Part shown: positions 32,600 to 45,168 of the stretch, piece by piece
How the letters are laid out: every line of letters starts with the position of its first letter
Numbering within the stretch: the stretch's first letter is position 1
Source of the DNA: Talinum fruticosum
Taxonomy: Eukaryota > Streptophyta > Magnoliopsida > Caryophyllales > Talinaceae
Length of the DNA: 64,000 nt
Direction of reading: 5' to 3'
Assembly: GCA_021018815.1 (NCBI GenBank)
Contig: JAITYX010000010.1
Location: forward strand, 5,332,001-5,396,000
Program-made: the position numbers and the translations under genes
Notes under the pieces: generated by a model
Told to the model about the DNA's origin: nothing
Databases searched by the model: none
Seen by the model: only the letters and a program-made list of their open reading frames with translations

Positions 32600-34323
32600 A
32601 GCTCCTCGAAGATAGCAAACAGGCGGACCATGTCAAGAGGAGGCTGAATGGTTCATTTATTACGATGGAACACTCTACAAGAGAGCATACTCTCAACCCT
32701 CACTTCGATGTGTAACCTCGGAGATGGGCCAAAGACACTAGAGGAAACTCATAAGGGAGTTTGTAGCTCACACATAGGGGAAAGCCACGGCAGCCAAAGC
32801 CCTACAGACTGGCTATTATTGGTCACCCTTACGGGCGAACTCAATGAATCTTGTGAAGCGATGTAAAAAATGCCAAAAGTTTACCCTAGTCCCAAAGCGC
32901 CCTCTATAGAGCTGACCCTAGGGGTGTGCAAAAAAATCAAAATCGAAAAACCGATCCAAAAATCGGTTAATTGAATAAATTTTTAAAGGAAATCAATTCG
33001 GTTAACCGAACCGAATTTTTTTGGGTTCACGGATAGGTTACGGATCACAACTTGAAAAAATTCGGTTAACCGAATCGTTTTTTTTAAAAAAAAATCATAG
33101 GTATATAATCTAAAAGTTGTTTTATGGGATTGAAAAAATTATGTTGTGCTAGGCAAAAACTTCTCTTTTGTTTTATTTTACTTTTATTAGCTAGAAACTT
33201 GTATTTTGTTGTATTTTACTTCCATTTTATTTCATAAGTTATGTTTCAAATAACGATTAACTGCTAAACCGAACCGAAAAATCAGTTAACAAATCTTTCG
33301 GTTTAGTTACGGATCGAGATTTTGCCGATCCAAAATTTCGGTTAACCGAAACTTCGGATAACCGAAAAAATCGGATCGATTACGGATCAGATTTTTAACT
33401 ATCCGAAAGTTCGGTTAACCAAAAATCCATTAACCGAAAGTGTGATTAATTGATTTTGCACAGCCCTAGTCGACCCTTATCCTATCTCCTTTTCCTTTCG
33501 TGAGCCGGGGATGGATATCCTCGATCCGTTCCTAAAAGCTACGGTTCAATGCAAATATTTGTTTGTAGCCGTGGATTACTTGACCAAGTGGATAGAGGCT
33601 GAAACCGTAGCATCAATCATCGAGAAAGAGGTGTGGAAATTTATTTAAAAAATTATCATCACTCGATTCGGCATTCCTAGGGCAATGTGTTTGACAATGG
33701 AAGGCAATTTGATATCGACAAGGTACATGACTACCTCACTCGATACGGTTGGCAAGCTCGCTTCACAACCGAGACACGTCCTCACACTAATGGTCAAGTA
33801 GAGTCCGCCAACAAGGTCATACTCAATGGCCTTAAGAAGAGTTTGGATGACGCTAAAGGGAAATAGGTTGATGAGTTACTAGTTGTCCTATGGTCGATGA
33901 GAACCACGGAAAAATCGACCAGTTGGAGAAACACCATTCATGTTGGTATATGGGTTCGAGGCCATGCTCTCGGTCAACTCGCCCTTCACACCCCCGCTTA
34001 CGGCTTTTCGGAAGGAGTCTAACAATAAGGCCCTCGGGAAGACCCTTGACTTACGCCCTATGGTAAGAGGAGATAGTCATCTTCGTGAGGCCATAACTAA
34101 GCTCAAAATAGCGAGGGCTTATAATCAAAGGGTGAAGGGTCATGATCTTAAGGTTGGTGACCTTGGTCTAAGGAAGACTGAAGTCATCGGGAAAGTGGCG
34201 GAACATGGCAAGCTTATGGATAATCGGGAAGGACCATATGTCATCCATGATGACATCCGCCTAGGAACCTATAAGTTGACCACTTTTGAAGGGTCGACTA
34301 TTCCCGGGATATGGCACGAGTGA
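32600..34323 (+). pseudogene. Tat integrase, broken and split by a MITE
   Basis: The zinc-binding N-terminus is visible in pieces at 32640-32890: a His-rich part with YYW and CKKCQKFTLVPKRP. A 550 bp MITE interrupts at 32919. The core resumes at 33480 with EPGMDILDPFLKATVQCKYL and VAVDYLTKWIEAE (first catalytic Asp region), a shifted FDNGRQFD (second Asp, about 33690) and TNGQVES (Glu, about 33790). The C-terminal frame 33940-34323 contains ETPFMLVYGFEA, RAYNQRVKGHDLKVGDLGLR and GPYVIHDDI. In-frame stops and two or more frameshifts make it inactive. It would have joined element DNA to the host genome. Confidence 0.85.
32919..33468. mobile_element. hAT-like MITE, 550 bp, in integrase
   Basis: Inverted ends TAGGGGTGTGCAAAA and, read backwards, TAGGGCTGTGCAAAA. 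Flanks GCTGACCC (32911-32918) and GTCGACCC (33469-33476) are an eight-base duplication with two differences. The body is full of CGGTTAACCGAA-type palindromic words, so single strands would fold strongly. No coding capacity. The ends resemble the widespread plant GGGGTGT(G/T)CAAAA elements placed with hAT. Confidence 0.85.
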
Positions 34324-34745
34324 CAACCTTAAGAAGTATTTCATCTAAGTGCTCGTGGTGCCTTTCTTTTATAAATAGCTTAGACTCATTGTCCGGCATA
34401 GGTACCTTTCTTTAAAGACCCACCCAGCCTAAGCAAGTCCTAAATTTTATAAAGGAATCACCCACGCTTGACACGACTTTTCGAAAGTGCTCAATAGGGG
34501 CACACATTCCACTTTTGTATGGGCTTCGATTTTACCTCTTAATTCAATAAGCAAGCATTTCCGGAATTTACATCTCGTAATTTTACTTTCTCCAAGTTAG
34601 GGCAAGAATAGGGGCTAATATAATCCCTTAGAGCTACCAAAACTCTCGGTTTCTATCGTTGCATATTTTTACTTATGCAGATTTTGGAGGCAAGAATAGG
34701 GGCTAATACAACCCCTAAGGAAACCAAGCTAAACTGTAAGACTAA
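34324..34745 (+). other. Tat sequence downstream of integrase
   Basis: No gene. GGCAAGAATAGGGGCTAATA occurs near 34602 and again near 34691; both copies resemble the AGGGGCTAA polypurine tract that precedes Tat 3' LTRs. Confidence 0.6.
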
Positions 34746-35397
34746 CACTACGATAAAAGCTGGTAATTAGCCTCGGACATAATCAGACGCAAAAATCAAG
34801 AAAATCCGACGCTAATCATGTTTAGCGTCGGATTAGTGTTGGATAAAAATCGACACGGAAGACCTCAATGCTAAACAATTTCGTGTTCGATGCAGCGTCC
34901 GACGCTAAATATCGTCGAAAAGGAAGGCACTAATAGCAACTTCTTTTTCTTTTTAGCATCGGACGGATCCGACGCAAATAGTGTTGGATTTGTGTCGGAC
35001 GCTTATTTCTTTTCGGTTTTTTCGAACCAATTTGTTCATTTTAGCATCGGCTGGTTCGGTTCAGCGTCGGATATTTTGACTCAAATAGTGTTGGATTATT
35101 GTCGGACGCTAAAATCCGATGCTAAATTTCTACTTATTTTGCCAAGCTTCTTTTACATTTGGCATTCCCTTTTTACATATATTTCCTGCACATTTACATA
35201 CATTCCGACTCATTCTCTGCACTATCATCCATAAATACACACATACATTCCGACTCATTCTCTACACAATCATCCACAAATACACAACCACCAACTATTC
35301 ATAAAAACAACCAACATTCACAATTGAATTATAAGTTATACAATAATTTTATCAAACAAATCAATTCAAAGTTCCGTCTACAAACCATGCTAAGAAA

Positions 35398-36880
35398 TTA
35401 GTTAGAACCACCAAACATCCTATCAACTTTTGATTGGAGGTTTTGGATGAGTTTCATTGCTTCTTCCATGGCCTTTTCCTGACTCTCGACTAGTTTTCTT
35501 TGCTCTTCCATAGCCTTTTGCTGACTCTCGGCTAGTTTTCTTTGCTCATCAAGTTGTTCTTGGGTTGATTTAAGTTGTGATTGTAGGCGAGAATAGGTCG
35601 AGGAATTGTAGGTAGCACCTATAGAGGATGTCAAGGAAGTAGGTTTCTTGTAGAACATTGTCACGGAATTACCCAATCCATAGATAGTTGATTTTTTACT
35701 CCACCCACCCGATACCTCATAGAAAAGGGTCTCTGCCTCTTTTTCCCCTTACGAATACCACGCTCAACTCTAACTCGCTTCATATTTTTTCTGCAAAAGG
35801 GAAGGCATCCATTATCCATTCAATATTGATAATCATAGATACATTGAATATTTGACACGATAAAGTTCTAACTTATCCCCTACAATTGAGTGCTCACTCA
35901 CTCTATTTGCTTGTAAAGGTTTATGGAGATAGTATTCTTACCCACGAGAGATTTGGACCGGTTGTCGACGAAGACCTTTCCAGATTGAGCATCTTCCTTA
36001 CTACGACTCCTCACAAACAATTCAAAGCGGGTAGGATTCGTCCCTTCCTTGATTAAGGCATACAAAATATGCAATAAAGTTACACAAACTACATTATGTA
36101 TATAAAATGAAAGAAAACGAAAATACTAGAGTTTATTCCATTTGGACTGCGAGATCTGCGGTTGATATCGACCCTTGGCTATGTAAGGTTCTTGCTTTTG
36201 GGCCTTCTGTCCTATTTTTCAAGCATTGGGCAGATTTTTTTTGAAATTTAGGGGTACTTCTTGGGCCCTTCAACCTCTCTTGCAACTCATCCGACAACCA
36301 AGTTATTGGTTTATCATCGGGCCTTTTTCTAGCCTTGCTCGCTAAGTTCCTTAAATTTTTTCCAACTTTCTTCTTCCATTCTGCATAGATTTCTTGAGAA
36401 AGTTCTGGAGCCCAAGTATACTTGCCCTATTTTACAAAAATATTACCAAATAGAATTGAAAATATTAAAAAGTACTCATATATATCCAATTATTTTCATG
36501 CTTTTTACTTCAAAAGTCCTTCACAAAAGTTGTTTCTCTTCTTTAGGGAGATTTGATAAACATTTGCACTGGTCATTGTAGAAACTCTTGATATCATCTG
36601 ATATAACTCGTGACGACTTCGACTTAGTGAACCTGCAATAAAATTATTAAGTTAAAAGTACCCACAAAATACGAAAGATAAACAAAATTACTAATACATA
36701 CCACCAGTTATCATCATCCTTTGATAAAACTCTTTTCCTACAAGCTGCCCCTTGTTGTGAGCTATCTCGCTGTGATGATGATGATTGAGACTGGACTATA
36801 GCTTGATCGGCCCCAACAATGGAATCGGAACCAGAAGTAGGCGCACCATGATTTAGTGCAAAACCTTTTGTTTGAGGCAT
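35398..36880 (-). pseudogene. TNPA-like second gene of the CACTA element (Transposase_24 type)
   Basis: Starts at ATG 36880 with MPQTKGFALNHGAPTSGSDS, a Ser/Gln-rich head. At about 36440-36130 a conserved block reads KYTWAPELSQEI, RNLASKARKRPDDKPITWLS, then KFQKKSAQCLKNRTEGPK and HSQGSISTADLAVQM, the pattern of plant En/Spm accessory transposases. At 36060-35890 come IKEGTNPTRFELFVRSRSKE and VFVDNRSKSLV. The last exon (35676-35398) is a clear coiled coil with repeated QQKAMEEQRKLVESQEKAME and ends VDRMFGG. Introns separate the blocks. The role in the family is binding the subterminal repeats to help TNP2 cut. A base change disturbs the centre (a shifted reading after LKGP), so I call it a pseudogene, but it is the better kept of the two genes. 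Confidence 0.75.
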
Positions 36881-37029
36881 ACTTGTATATACAACGAATA
36901 ATGTCATGCAAACAAGATCTAAGTATACATATTCAAAAATAAATTAATATACACAAAAAAATGAAAACATAAATCAAAATCATAACATAGATCGTTTGGT
37001 TATCAATGTCACGAGATTACAATATTACT

Positions 37030-40000
37030 TCAAAAATCATTGTCAGCATTAGCTACAATGTCATCATCAATGTCATTATACAATGAAAGATTCTCATCAT
37101 ATGCCTCCCCTTCAAAATTATTATCCTCATTTTCATCATTGAAATCGTCTTCATTAGCTTCCTCTTCACTTATGTCCTCAAGTTCATTTTCAACTCCTTC
37201 TTGGACTTCTTCAAACTCACACAAAGTAGGAGGATTATCATTAGTATCCTCTTGGAATGTCTGTATCATTGAGTGGTGCTTCAATAGTTGATCTTGGTTT
37301 TATCTTAAGCACCGCCCACCATTGGTTTCTATCGTTCCTTATACTTGGATAAGGGGTAAAATACACTTTCATAACTTGGGATGCCAATACAAATGGATCA
37401 TACCTTGGGTACTTCTTTGAATGGTTGACATCCACTAATTTATATTGTTCATGTGTATTAATACCCATTATAGAATCAAACCATTCACATTTGAACAAAA
37501 CTGTATTGTAAGAATGAGAATCCCCAACATACTCTAACTCAATCACCTCTTGAGGAATGCCATAATAATGAATGTCATCTACCCCTTTCACGGATACCCC
37601 ATAGTTCATACTGGTCTTATTTTGACCGTATTTATGGGTGTGAAAGTTGTAATTATTTATGGGTGTGAAAGTTGTAATTATTTATGTAATAATGGTTAAA
37701 AATACGCACATCCTTCTTTGGACCAAGTGCCAAACTTTTAATTACTCCATTGTTGTCGTTCAAATGAAAAACTACGCCATTAAAGTATAAGTTAATGAAA
37801 ATGGAATACATAATTAAACCACTGCAACATAACATTAATATACTAACCTTCTCTCAAAACCATTTTGGGAATTCTTTATCAAACTTACTCCATACCTCTT
37901 CTTTCTTAACACGTGGATGTAGTGTAATCATTTCATCTTCAAATTGCCTTAGTTGGGGAAAATGCTTATTATTAGTTTGTTATCATTAAAAGATAATATG
38001 TGACAAAAATATTCAAGTTGATAGTCGTACCATTCATAATCCTCTAATATTTCACAATTCCGAAGAATGTATGCATGAGCTGCATCATACTTGAGTTGAT
38101 CAAGGTATTTCATACGTCCTCGCTAGAGGCATACTCGACATTAGAGGAGAAAATATTTGGAATGTGTTCTCCTTGATTCTCCTCTATACGAGGATATACA
38201 TTTCGCCCAAGATCTCTTGTCTTTCTGTCAACATTTTACTCAAAGTAAGCGGCACAAAAATTTGAAATCTCCTTTGTTAGATATGCATTGCATATGGACG
38301 GTTTAGACGAAGCTTTATTGTCGACTTTCTTCTTTAAATGATGCAGAAATCTGCAACATAAGTATAAATATTTAGTATCATTACTACAAAATATAATTGA
38401 CAACTTGATAAGAACCACCTGATACCTTTCAAAGGGATACATCCATCTATAATGAACGAGTCCACCACTTTAGCCTCATATGGTAAGTGCACAGGAAGAT
38501 ACTCCATCACATTGAAGAAAGATGGAGGGAATACCATCTCCATCTTACATAGTATTTCAGGGATATTTGCCTCTAATTGGAGTACATTCTTCGTTCGCAA
38601 ATGAGCGGCGCATAAATCCCTAAAGAATTGGCTTAGTTCTGTAAGGACTTTCCAAACATTTGGAGGCAGTAATTCCCTCACATCTATGGGTAATAATCGC
38701 TCCATAAAGATGTGACAATCATGACTTTTCAAATTATGAAACTTTGCATTTTTTCCATCAACACATTGACTTAAATTACTAGCATATCCGTCGGGTAACT
38801 TGAGTTATTTTAGCCACTCACATAAAGCTTTTCTTGTCTCTTTACTCATAACATATGTAGCGTTTGAAACAGTTTCAATTCATCCTCCATCAGCATGTTC
38901 GAGTACTCGAATGTTTAGTTTTCGACGCTTACAATGAGTGGCTAAATCCTTTCTTGCATTGATGTCATCCTTAGTTTTTCCCTTTACATCCAAGATTGTG
39001 TTGATTACTTGATTAAACACATTCTTTTCGATATGCATGACATCTAAATTGTGACGTATGAGAAGATCTTTCCAATACGACAATTCCCAAAATATGTTTC
39101 GCTTTGTCCAATTGTGAGACTCGAGGTAACCATCAATTGTGCCATGATAATTAATAGAGTTAGGCATCCTACATATGCGATCCCATACTTGATCACCTTT
39201 AAGACGAGGAGGAGGAGGTGAATGGTCGATCTTATTTTTCAAAAAGCACTCTTGTTAGACCTAAAGCGATGACCTTCGGGAAGAAATTGTCTATATCAAT
39301 CAAACTATGTGGTCTTCTTCCCATGTTTCAGTTTGAATGCCTTCATATTTTCCTTGTAATAAGGACAAGCTAATTTCCCGATGTCATCCAACCCGAAAGC
39401 ATACCATATGCTGGAAAGTCACTTATTCTCCACATAAGCTGCTGCCTTCAATGTAAAGTTATTCTTTTTCGAAACATCATACGTTTGAAGGTCACCATCC
39501 CACAACTGTTTCAATTCCTCAATGAGGGGTTGTAAATAAATATCAAGTTTCCCCTAAGACTCTTTAGGCCAGGAATCAACAAAGTGAGAAACATAAATTG
39601 TCTCTTCATGCACAACCGAGGTGGTAAATTGTATGGAGTTGCAATTATGGGCCAACAAGAGTACGTCCGCCCAAAATTGCCAAATGGGGAGAAGCCATCG
39701 GTACATAGACCTAATCGAACATTGCGAGGTTCGATGACAAATTCCTTAATAGTGACATCGAAATGCTTCCAGACTTCACTATCACATGGATGTGCTGTAG
39801 AGCCACTTTCACATGGATTTTCAGAATGCCACCTCATTTGGGCCGTTGTGCCATTCGTCGCATACAATCTTTATAACCTCGGTCTAATTAGAAAGTATAT
39901 TAGTACTTTCTTTGCAATACCTTTACCCCTCAATGTCTTCTTCTCATATCTTTCGACCCCACAATGCTCACATCTATCCAAATTAATTTTATCTTTCCAA

Positions 40001-40671
40001 TACAACATACACCCATTTCGACAAACATCAATTCTCTCATGTGGAAGTTCCAAAGCAGCAAGCAACTTCTTTGCGGAATAATAAGTGTCGAGTCATCTCA
40101 TTATTACGTGGACACATTTCCTTCATAAGTGCCAACAAATTGTCAACAGCTCTATTTGGGAGATTAAACTCACATTTGATGTTTATGAGCCGTGAAACTA
40201 CTGACAATAAGGACAAATCACACCCCTTATACAAAGGTCTCTTAGCCGCTTCCAACATTTCAAAGAATTTTTTGCATCTTCATTTGGTTCTTCATCCATG
40301 TTTTCATCATCAATCCATGTTGAGGACATAGGCCCAAATGCATCCATCAACATTTCATGCTTTGATTCTACTTATGGATTTGACGACCCTTGATTATTCA
40401 CTTCTAAATCAGGGTAAGTCTCCCCATGGTTAACCCAATGAAAATAATTAGCGCGAAACCCATATTTATACAAATGTAATTTCACGGTATCCTCATCTAA
40501 GAAAGGTATGTTGCCACATTTACTGCAAGGGCACCTCATCTTCTTTGACCTCTTGAAGCTTTCTTCTTGTTTAGCGAATGGAATAAATTCCTCCTCTATC
40601 CTACGAATGAACTCCTTATTCAAGTATTTTCCATCAAACCTTTTATACATCCACTCTCTATTTGTCTCCAT
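37030..40671 (-). pseudogene. TNP2: TNP2-like CACTA transposase gene, multi-exon, broken
   Basis: Starts at ATG 40671 with METNREWMYKRFDGKYL, the transposase-associated N-terminal domain, whose CPCSKCGN and HLYKYGF strings are at about 40540-40450. A TAA at about 40363 and a frameshift near 40270 follow. The TNP2 core comes next: NNEMTRHL, ERIDVCRNGCMLYWKD, CEHCGVERY (40060-39920), MRWHSENP, NVRLGLCTDGFSPFG and YSCWPIIATPYNLPP (39840-39590), LLIRHNLDVMHIEKNVFNQV (about 39040). A DUF4218 part (38732-38400) has KSHDCHIFMERLLP and FPPSFFNVMEYLPVHLPYEA. A DUF4216 part (37609-37290) has VLFKCEWFD and YPRYDPFVLASQVMKVYF. The acidic C-terminus is at 37284-37030. It would cut and join the transposon ends; several stops say it no longer can. 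Confidence 0.88.
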
Positions 40672-40679
40672 TACTGCGA

Positions 40680-41221
40680 GATATATACGATTTAAAAATA
40701 GTTTAGTATGTTTATCTTTTAAAATTACCAATCAATCAAACTTGCGCAATGTTTTACATTGTATTTTTTATAATGACAATTGCATGCCCTACATCTTTCT
40801 ACAGGGTTAAGTTATCCTATACCCATTTAAGAATAATATAATATTAGATCGTGCAGCTACGTTCCTGCATACTTTGACAAAATTTCGACAACATTTCCCC
40901 TTAATTCTCTAAGTACGATCTATAAAGAAGAGATGAATAATGTCTATGGTAATATAATTCATCCAGGACATTACCCGCCACATCTTATAATAGTACCTAG
41001 AGAACATATGGACATTATCGCCTTAAATATGTCAAAGTGTATGCAAGGATTTAGTAACTACACAACCTAATACCATATGATTCTTAAAGCTGTCCAACAC
41101 GGACAATTCAAAAACTTGTACATAACAAAGTATTATATCAACACCATACACATGAGAATGTGTATAACTTACCGATATATCTTGTTATGTACAAATTTTT
41201 GAACGGATTTTCTATGCTTTA

Positions 41222-41277
<56 letters not shown>

Positions 41278-41884
41278 TAGTGGAATAGCTGCTATTATCT
41301 TACAAATATGACATTTCAAGTGATACGAGTAACGTCTATGTCCCAAGTGATACTGCATCTCATATTACAACTGCTCATGTGGCTGGCACACCTGGTTATC
41401 TCAATCCTGAGTGAGTGATAACATCTCATATTTCAACTGCTACTACGTTTGTCTATCTAGCATATTATCTCCAATTTTAGCCCAAAACAACAGACATTAT
41501 CTAAATTATGTGCATCCAAAATATGATAAAGTTCCCAACAAGCAAGTATGAACACATTGAGCTTGGCGTCCTCAATGGGAAGTCAACTTTTTCAGTCCTG
41601 CTATAACTTAAATAGGAGAAGACATTGAAAAAATAAAAAGAAATAAAGAGGAAGAAAATTTTTCGATATATCTAGTAGGATTTGCATACACGTTTCCTTG
41701 TTAGAAAAGATGGCCAATTGTTGTCTTTCTATATTATATGAGACTATGTACTATACAGACATAGCATATCCACATGAAATCTCATGCCTTCATAATGTAA
41801 TATTACAATATAAATTCAAACTTCATATTCACATATACAATAATATACGTCAAATTTTATTAAAACAATATCACTTATACTTTA
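40680..41884. other. CACTA upstream region with a hairpin, a TA run and a kinase fragment
   Basis: No full gene. An inverted repeat pairs ATTCAAAAACTTGTACATAAC (about 41105-41128) with its near complement at 41180-41206, loop about 50 bases. A (TA)n run is at 41226-41273, and the kinase-like fragment follows. Confidence 0.6.
41322..41414 (+). pseudogene. Captured receptor-like kinase exon fragment
   Basis: The plus strand reads, from 41322, SNVYVPSDTA then SHITTAHVAGTPGYLNPE followed by TGA. The GTPGYL(N/D)PE string with HITTxHVAGT before it is the activation-segment end (kinase subdomain VIII) of plant receptor-like kinases. GTGAGT at 41411-41416 looks like a splice donor at the exon end. 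Only about 30 codons are present, on the strand opposite to the transposase, so this is a captured scrap inside the CACTA element. Chance is unlikely given the length of the match, but the exact kinase family cannot be told. Confidence 0.6.
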
Positions 41885-43491
41885 TGAAGGTTTGCTCTAG
41901 GAGAGGCTAAGTCACCCTAGAGGGGGGTGAATAGGGTGATGAAGAAATTTGCTTGAAATTTAAAGTAGATATGAATCCGAGGTGAGCGAGAGTCAAGGAT
42001 GAGCTCAGAAAAGTACTAACTCGGAATTCGAGTGAAGAGTGAAGAAACATATTAAGCAAAACTTTGAAACGAGTCCGAGTCTATAATGCACTCGGAAAAG
42101 TAATAACTCAGAAAGTACAAGGAAACCCTCCTGGGGCAGAAAACCACGGACCGTGCTAATCCAAGCACGAAGTCAAATCTATTATTTTGAGTCCACAAAA
42201 TTCGATGGATCGACTCAACCCGAGTTGCTCCCTTAGACAACTCCTTACAAGTTTTTCCTAGACTTAGAAATTACCTTATCCGATCTAGTACTTCCTAACC
42301 GAGATCACCCTTACGAGTTAGGGACAAGCTGAGCTGAGTTGACCCTTAAAGCTCAGTCAAGAGACCTTACTTAGAGAGTAAGAAAGAGAGTGTTTGTAAT
42401 CGAGTACAAGACCTTACAACTCGGAGAAATAAAAATACGGAATTGGAGTTGTAAGTACAAGATTGAGAGTGAATACAATGACTTTTGCTCAAGTATGTGT
42501 ATTAACAGTTGGTTCGAGCAATCTTCAAGTCTTGGAAGTTGGCTTCTATTTATAGATGACCAAGCGGCTTAGCCGTTGTGTCCATCTTCGACTAGAAGTC
42601 TCTTGTGACCGTTGTAATGGATTTTCTAAGTCACTCAGAAAATATCCGTTGAGATATGAATGTTGAGCAACGGCTCTTGATTCCTTTGGAAGTCCCAAAA
42701 CCACTGGTGGTGTCTTTTAAAGTAAGGTGGAAACCACCGTAGAGCTTAGTGTTGCGAGTTTTCCAATTTTGGAAATAGACAACCCCGACATAGTGTCCGG
42801 GGTTAGGTCGGAGGTGGAAAAAGCCTTGTCTCGCTGGTGATTTCACGTTTTGAAGCTGGTTACTTTTGCAATTCAAAAATAGGATAGCCTCGTTTGAATA
42901 ACCTACAAAAGTAAATCAATTTGGTTCTCAAAGTATAAAATACTTTGGTCCAAGATTTGATACGAGATAATAACGTAATTAATATAATTAAGTGACTAAT
43001 TATCCGAGTCGGAAAAGGAATGGAATTTTTGAGTCTAATATCCATGAGACTCAAATTCCATCCGAGTCAGTCTAAAGGAGAATCAAGTCGGATAAAGAAT
43101 ATCGGAGTAAACAAACTTGATCTAGACTAAACAAGTTCAAACAAAGTATGCTTGACTTAGAAGAATGAATTAACAATGTAATTCCTGTAACATGAAGTCG
43201 GACCTGAGTTTATATGCGTGAAATAAAGTGTTTGAACATGCAATATATCTAAGTGTTGAGTGACTCGGAGCCGAGTGTGAAGTGGCATGTTGAAGTATGC
43301 TTTACGAGTCGATCGAGTGACGCGTAAATATATAATAGTTTCTATAACACTCGGAGAAAACGTTATATCACTCGGAAAAGCTTCTAAGGCAAATGGAATG
43401 ACTTGAAATCAAAACCCTATAAGAGATGAAGTCTTATACCTGATTCCTCGATGGAAATCAGAAAAATGTAAGTATAAAGTCGGAGTCTTCA
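41885..43491 (-). mobile_element. Solo LTR, copia-like family, copy 2 (1607 bp), CTTTA duplication
   Basis: TGAAGGTTTGCTC to GGAGTCTTCA, flanked on both sides by CTTTA (41880-41884 and 43492-43496). Homologous throughout to 21867-23468. It interrupts the upstream part of the CACTA element, so it inserted after that element did. The ORFs at 42052-43054 are LTR sequence. Confidence 0.9.
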
Positions 43492-44896
43492 CTTTAAACA
43501 CTGGCCTAAACTTTTAATTAAAATTGAATTTTAACCCTTAATATATCCTAAATCAAACTGCGACCTACTAATAACATAAAACATAACTCTTCCACAAACT
43601 CAAGACCGTATTAATCAAGACGAATAAACTGTATACACATGAAATAACATATATAGATTGATATAATAATTTCTTAAATATATGATAACCAATTGAAGTA
43701 TACAAAGTGTGAGGCAGTGAAAAGGAAGCATATAAAGAATCTTAAAGTTTCCATACTATTTTAATTTGGTGAAAGCTTTTAACTAACAAACATAAAATTT
43801 TAGTGAAAACATCAAACACTTTGAGCAGTTGTAATTACCTAAACTGAACTTGACAACAAATTGTGAATTACTTCTTGGCTGAACAACCACATGTGTACAA
43901 TGTGTACCGGTCTTCAAACCATCACCCCGATAAAAATAAAAAATTGAGCTTTAATACATCAATTTCTTGCACGCTCATCATACAGACAAGCAAACAGAGA
44001 GAGAGTCCAAGGCAATTTTAGGGTTCACTAAAAGAGGTCAACAATGAGCACCAAATCTGGAAATACCAACTCTCTAAACACAATTTCGGGAAGTTACAAG
44101 TGTAGGAAAAGATAAGGGGGATTAGAGACGCAGCTTCGGCAGACTATGTTCTTTGGCTCACGAGCATTGAGAAACATCAAACACTTGGCGACCGAATTGA
44201 ACAAAAACATTCAGCTAATATCTAAAAACCCTAACTAATTGCGAGACAACATATTTACCGTATTTTCAGGTGAGAGAACATACAAGTTGTTATTGTCGGC
44301 GATTTTGCCGGCCGAATTACTACGAGAGGGGGTCGAGAGAGGTGGAGAAAGGGCAACACAACAATGGGGGAATTAGAGAGTTAGAGAGCAAGAGAGATAG
44401 AGTGAGACACGAGAGAGAAAGATGTCGAACCTGAAGTGGACGAGAGAGGAAGGAGCCTCCAGCGAGAGGATGATGGAGGGGATGGAACGAAGATTTCCGG
44501 TGACGGAAGGGTGATGACGCCGGTGATGGAGGGGATGGATGCCGAATGAACTAGTCGGGACAAGAGAGTACGGAGGGAGGAACAATAAGGCGATGAACAA
44601 TTTAGGGGAGGAACAATAGTTGGACGAACTAACTAGTTCTCGATTTTCTTTCAATTAAGGGGTTCCCGTTTAGCGTCGGCCTCAAAAATCGGACGCTAAT
44701 AGCATCGAACTAAAAATCGAACAGTAATAGTATCGGATAAAAATATCCGACTAATATACGACACTAATAGCGTTTCATTTTTATTTCCGATTCCAATGGC
44801 GTCTTCTATCAGATTTGACGATGAATACGACACTATTGGCGTCGAATTTTTGGGAGTCTCTAAAATCGGACGTTAATAGCGAGTTTTTACGTAGTG
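43492..44896 (-). promoter_or_regulatory. CACTA 5' region: probable TNP2 promoter, leader and subterminal repeats
   Basis: Between the solo LTR and the right terminus there is no conserved protein. The minus-strand frame at 44373-44654 is Ser/Pro-rich and lies in CT-rich leader-like sequence. From 44660 the GCGTCGG/TCGGACGC repeats begin. As the transposase genes read leftwards, their promoter should lie here. Confidence 0.45.
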
Positions 44897-45168
44897 TCAA
44901 GAGAGCCCAATTGTAATGAGGGGTAGACATGTACCCCTACAATCGAACGCAAAAATTGGCAACAATCAAAATGCACAAGAGTAATATATGGAAAACCAAG
45001 ATCGGTAAGCATCGAACAAACTATGTTGCACAAGATAAAGGTTTATGCAAAATAAACTCAAAGTAGTAGAAAATGAGTATCAAGTTAGTAGCTGCGTAGG
45101 CCACCCAAAGTCATATGGCACGCATGCCATCAAAAATCAATCCTAGCCTAAAGAGTCATGGAAAAGGG

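Larger units (their letters stand above)
34746..44896 (-). mobile_element. CACTA (En/Spm) DNA transposon, 10.2 kb
   Basis: Ends are CACTACGATAAAAGC on the left and, read backwards, CACTACGTAAAAACTCG on the right. Flanking three bases are TAA and TCA, a worn 3-bp duplication. Both subterminal regions (34790-35130 and 44660-44880) repeat GCGTCGGA/TCCGACGC words in both orientations, as binding sites of TNPA usually do. It carries TNP2 and TNPA-like genes on the minus strand, so the element's 5' end is at the right. One copia-like solo LTR (41885-43491) lies inside; without it the element is about 8.5 kb. Both genes are broken, so it could only move with help from another copy. Confidence 0.9.

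Noticed and set aside
37030..37291. Plus-strand Ser-rich frame opposite the TNP2 C-terminus
   Set aside because: Antisense of the acidic Glu/Asp-rich tail of the transposase.
39584..40081. 165-codon plus-strand frame
   Set aside because: It is the antisense of the TNP2 core, which is clearly coding on the minus strand.
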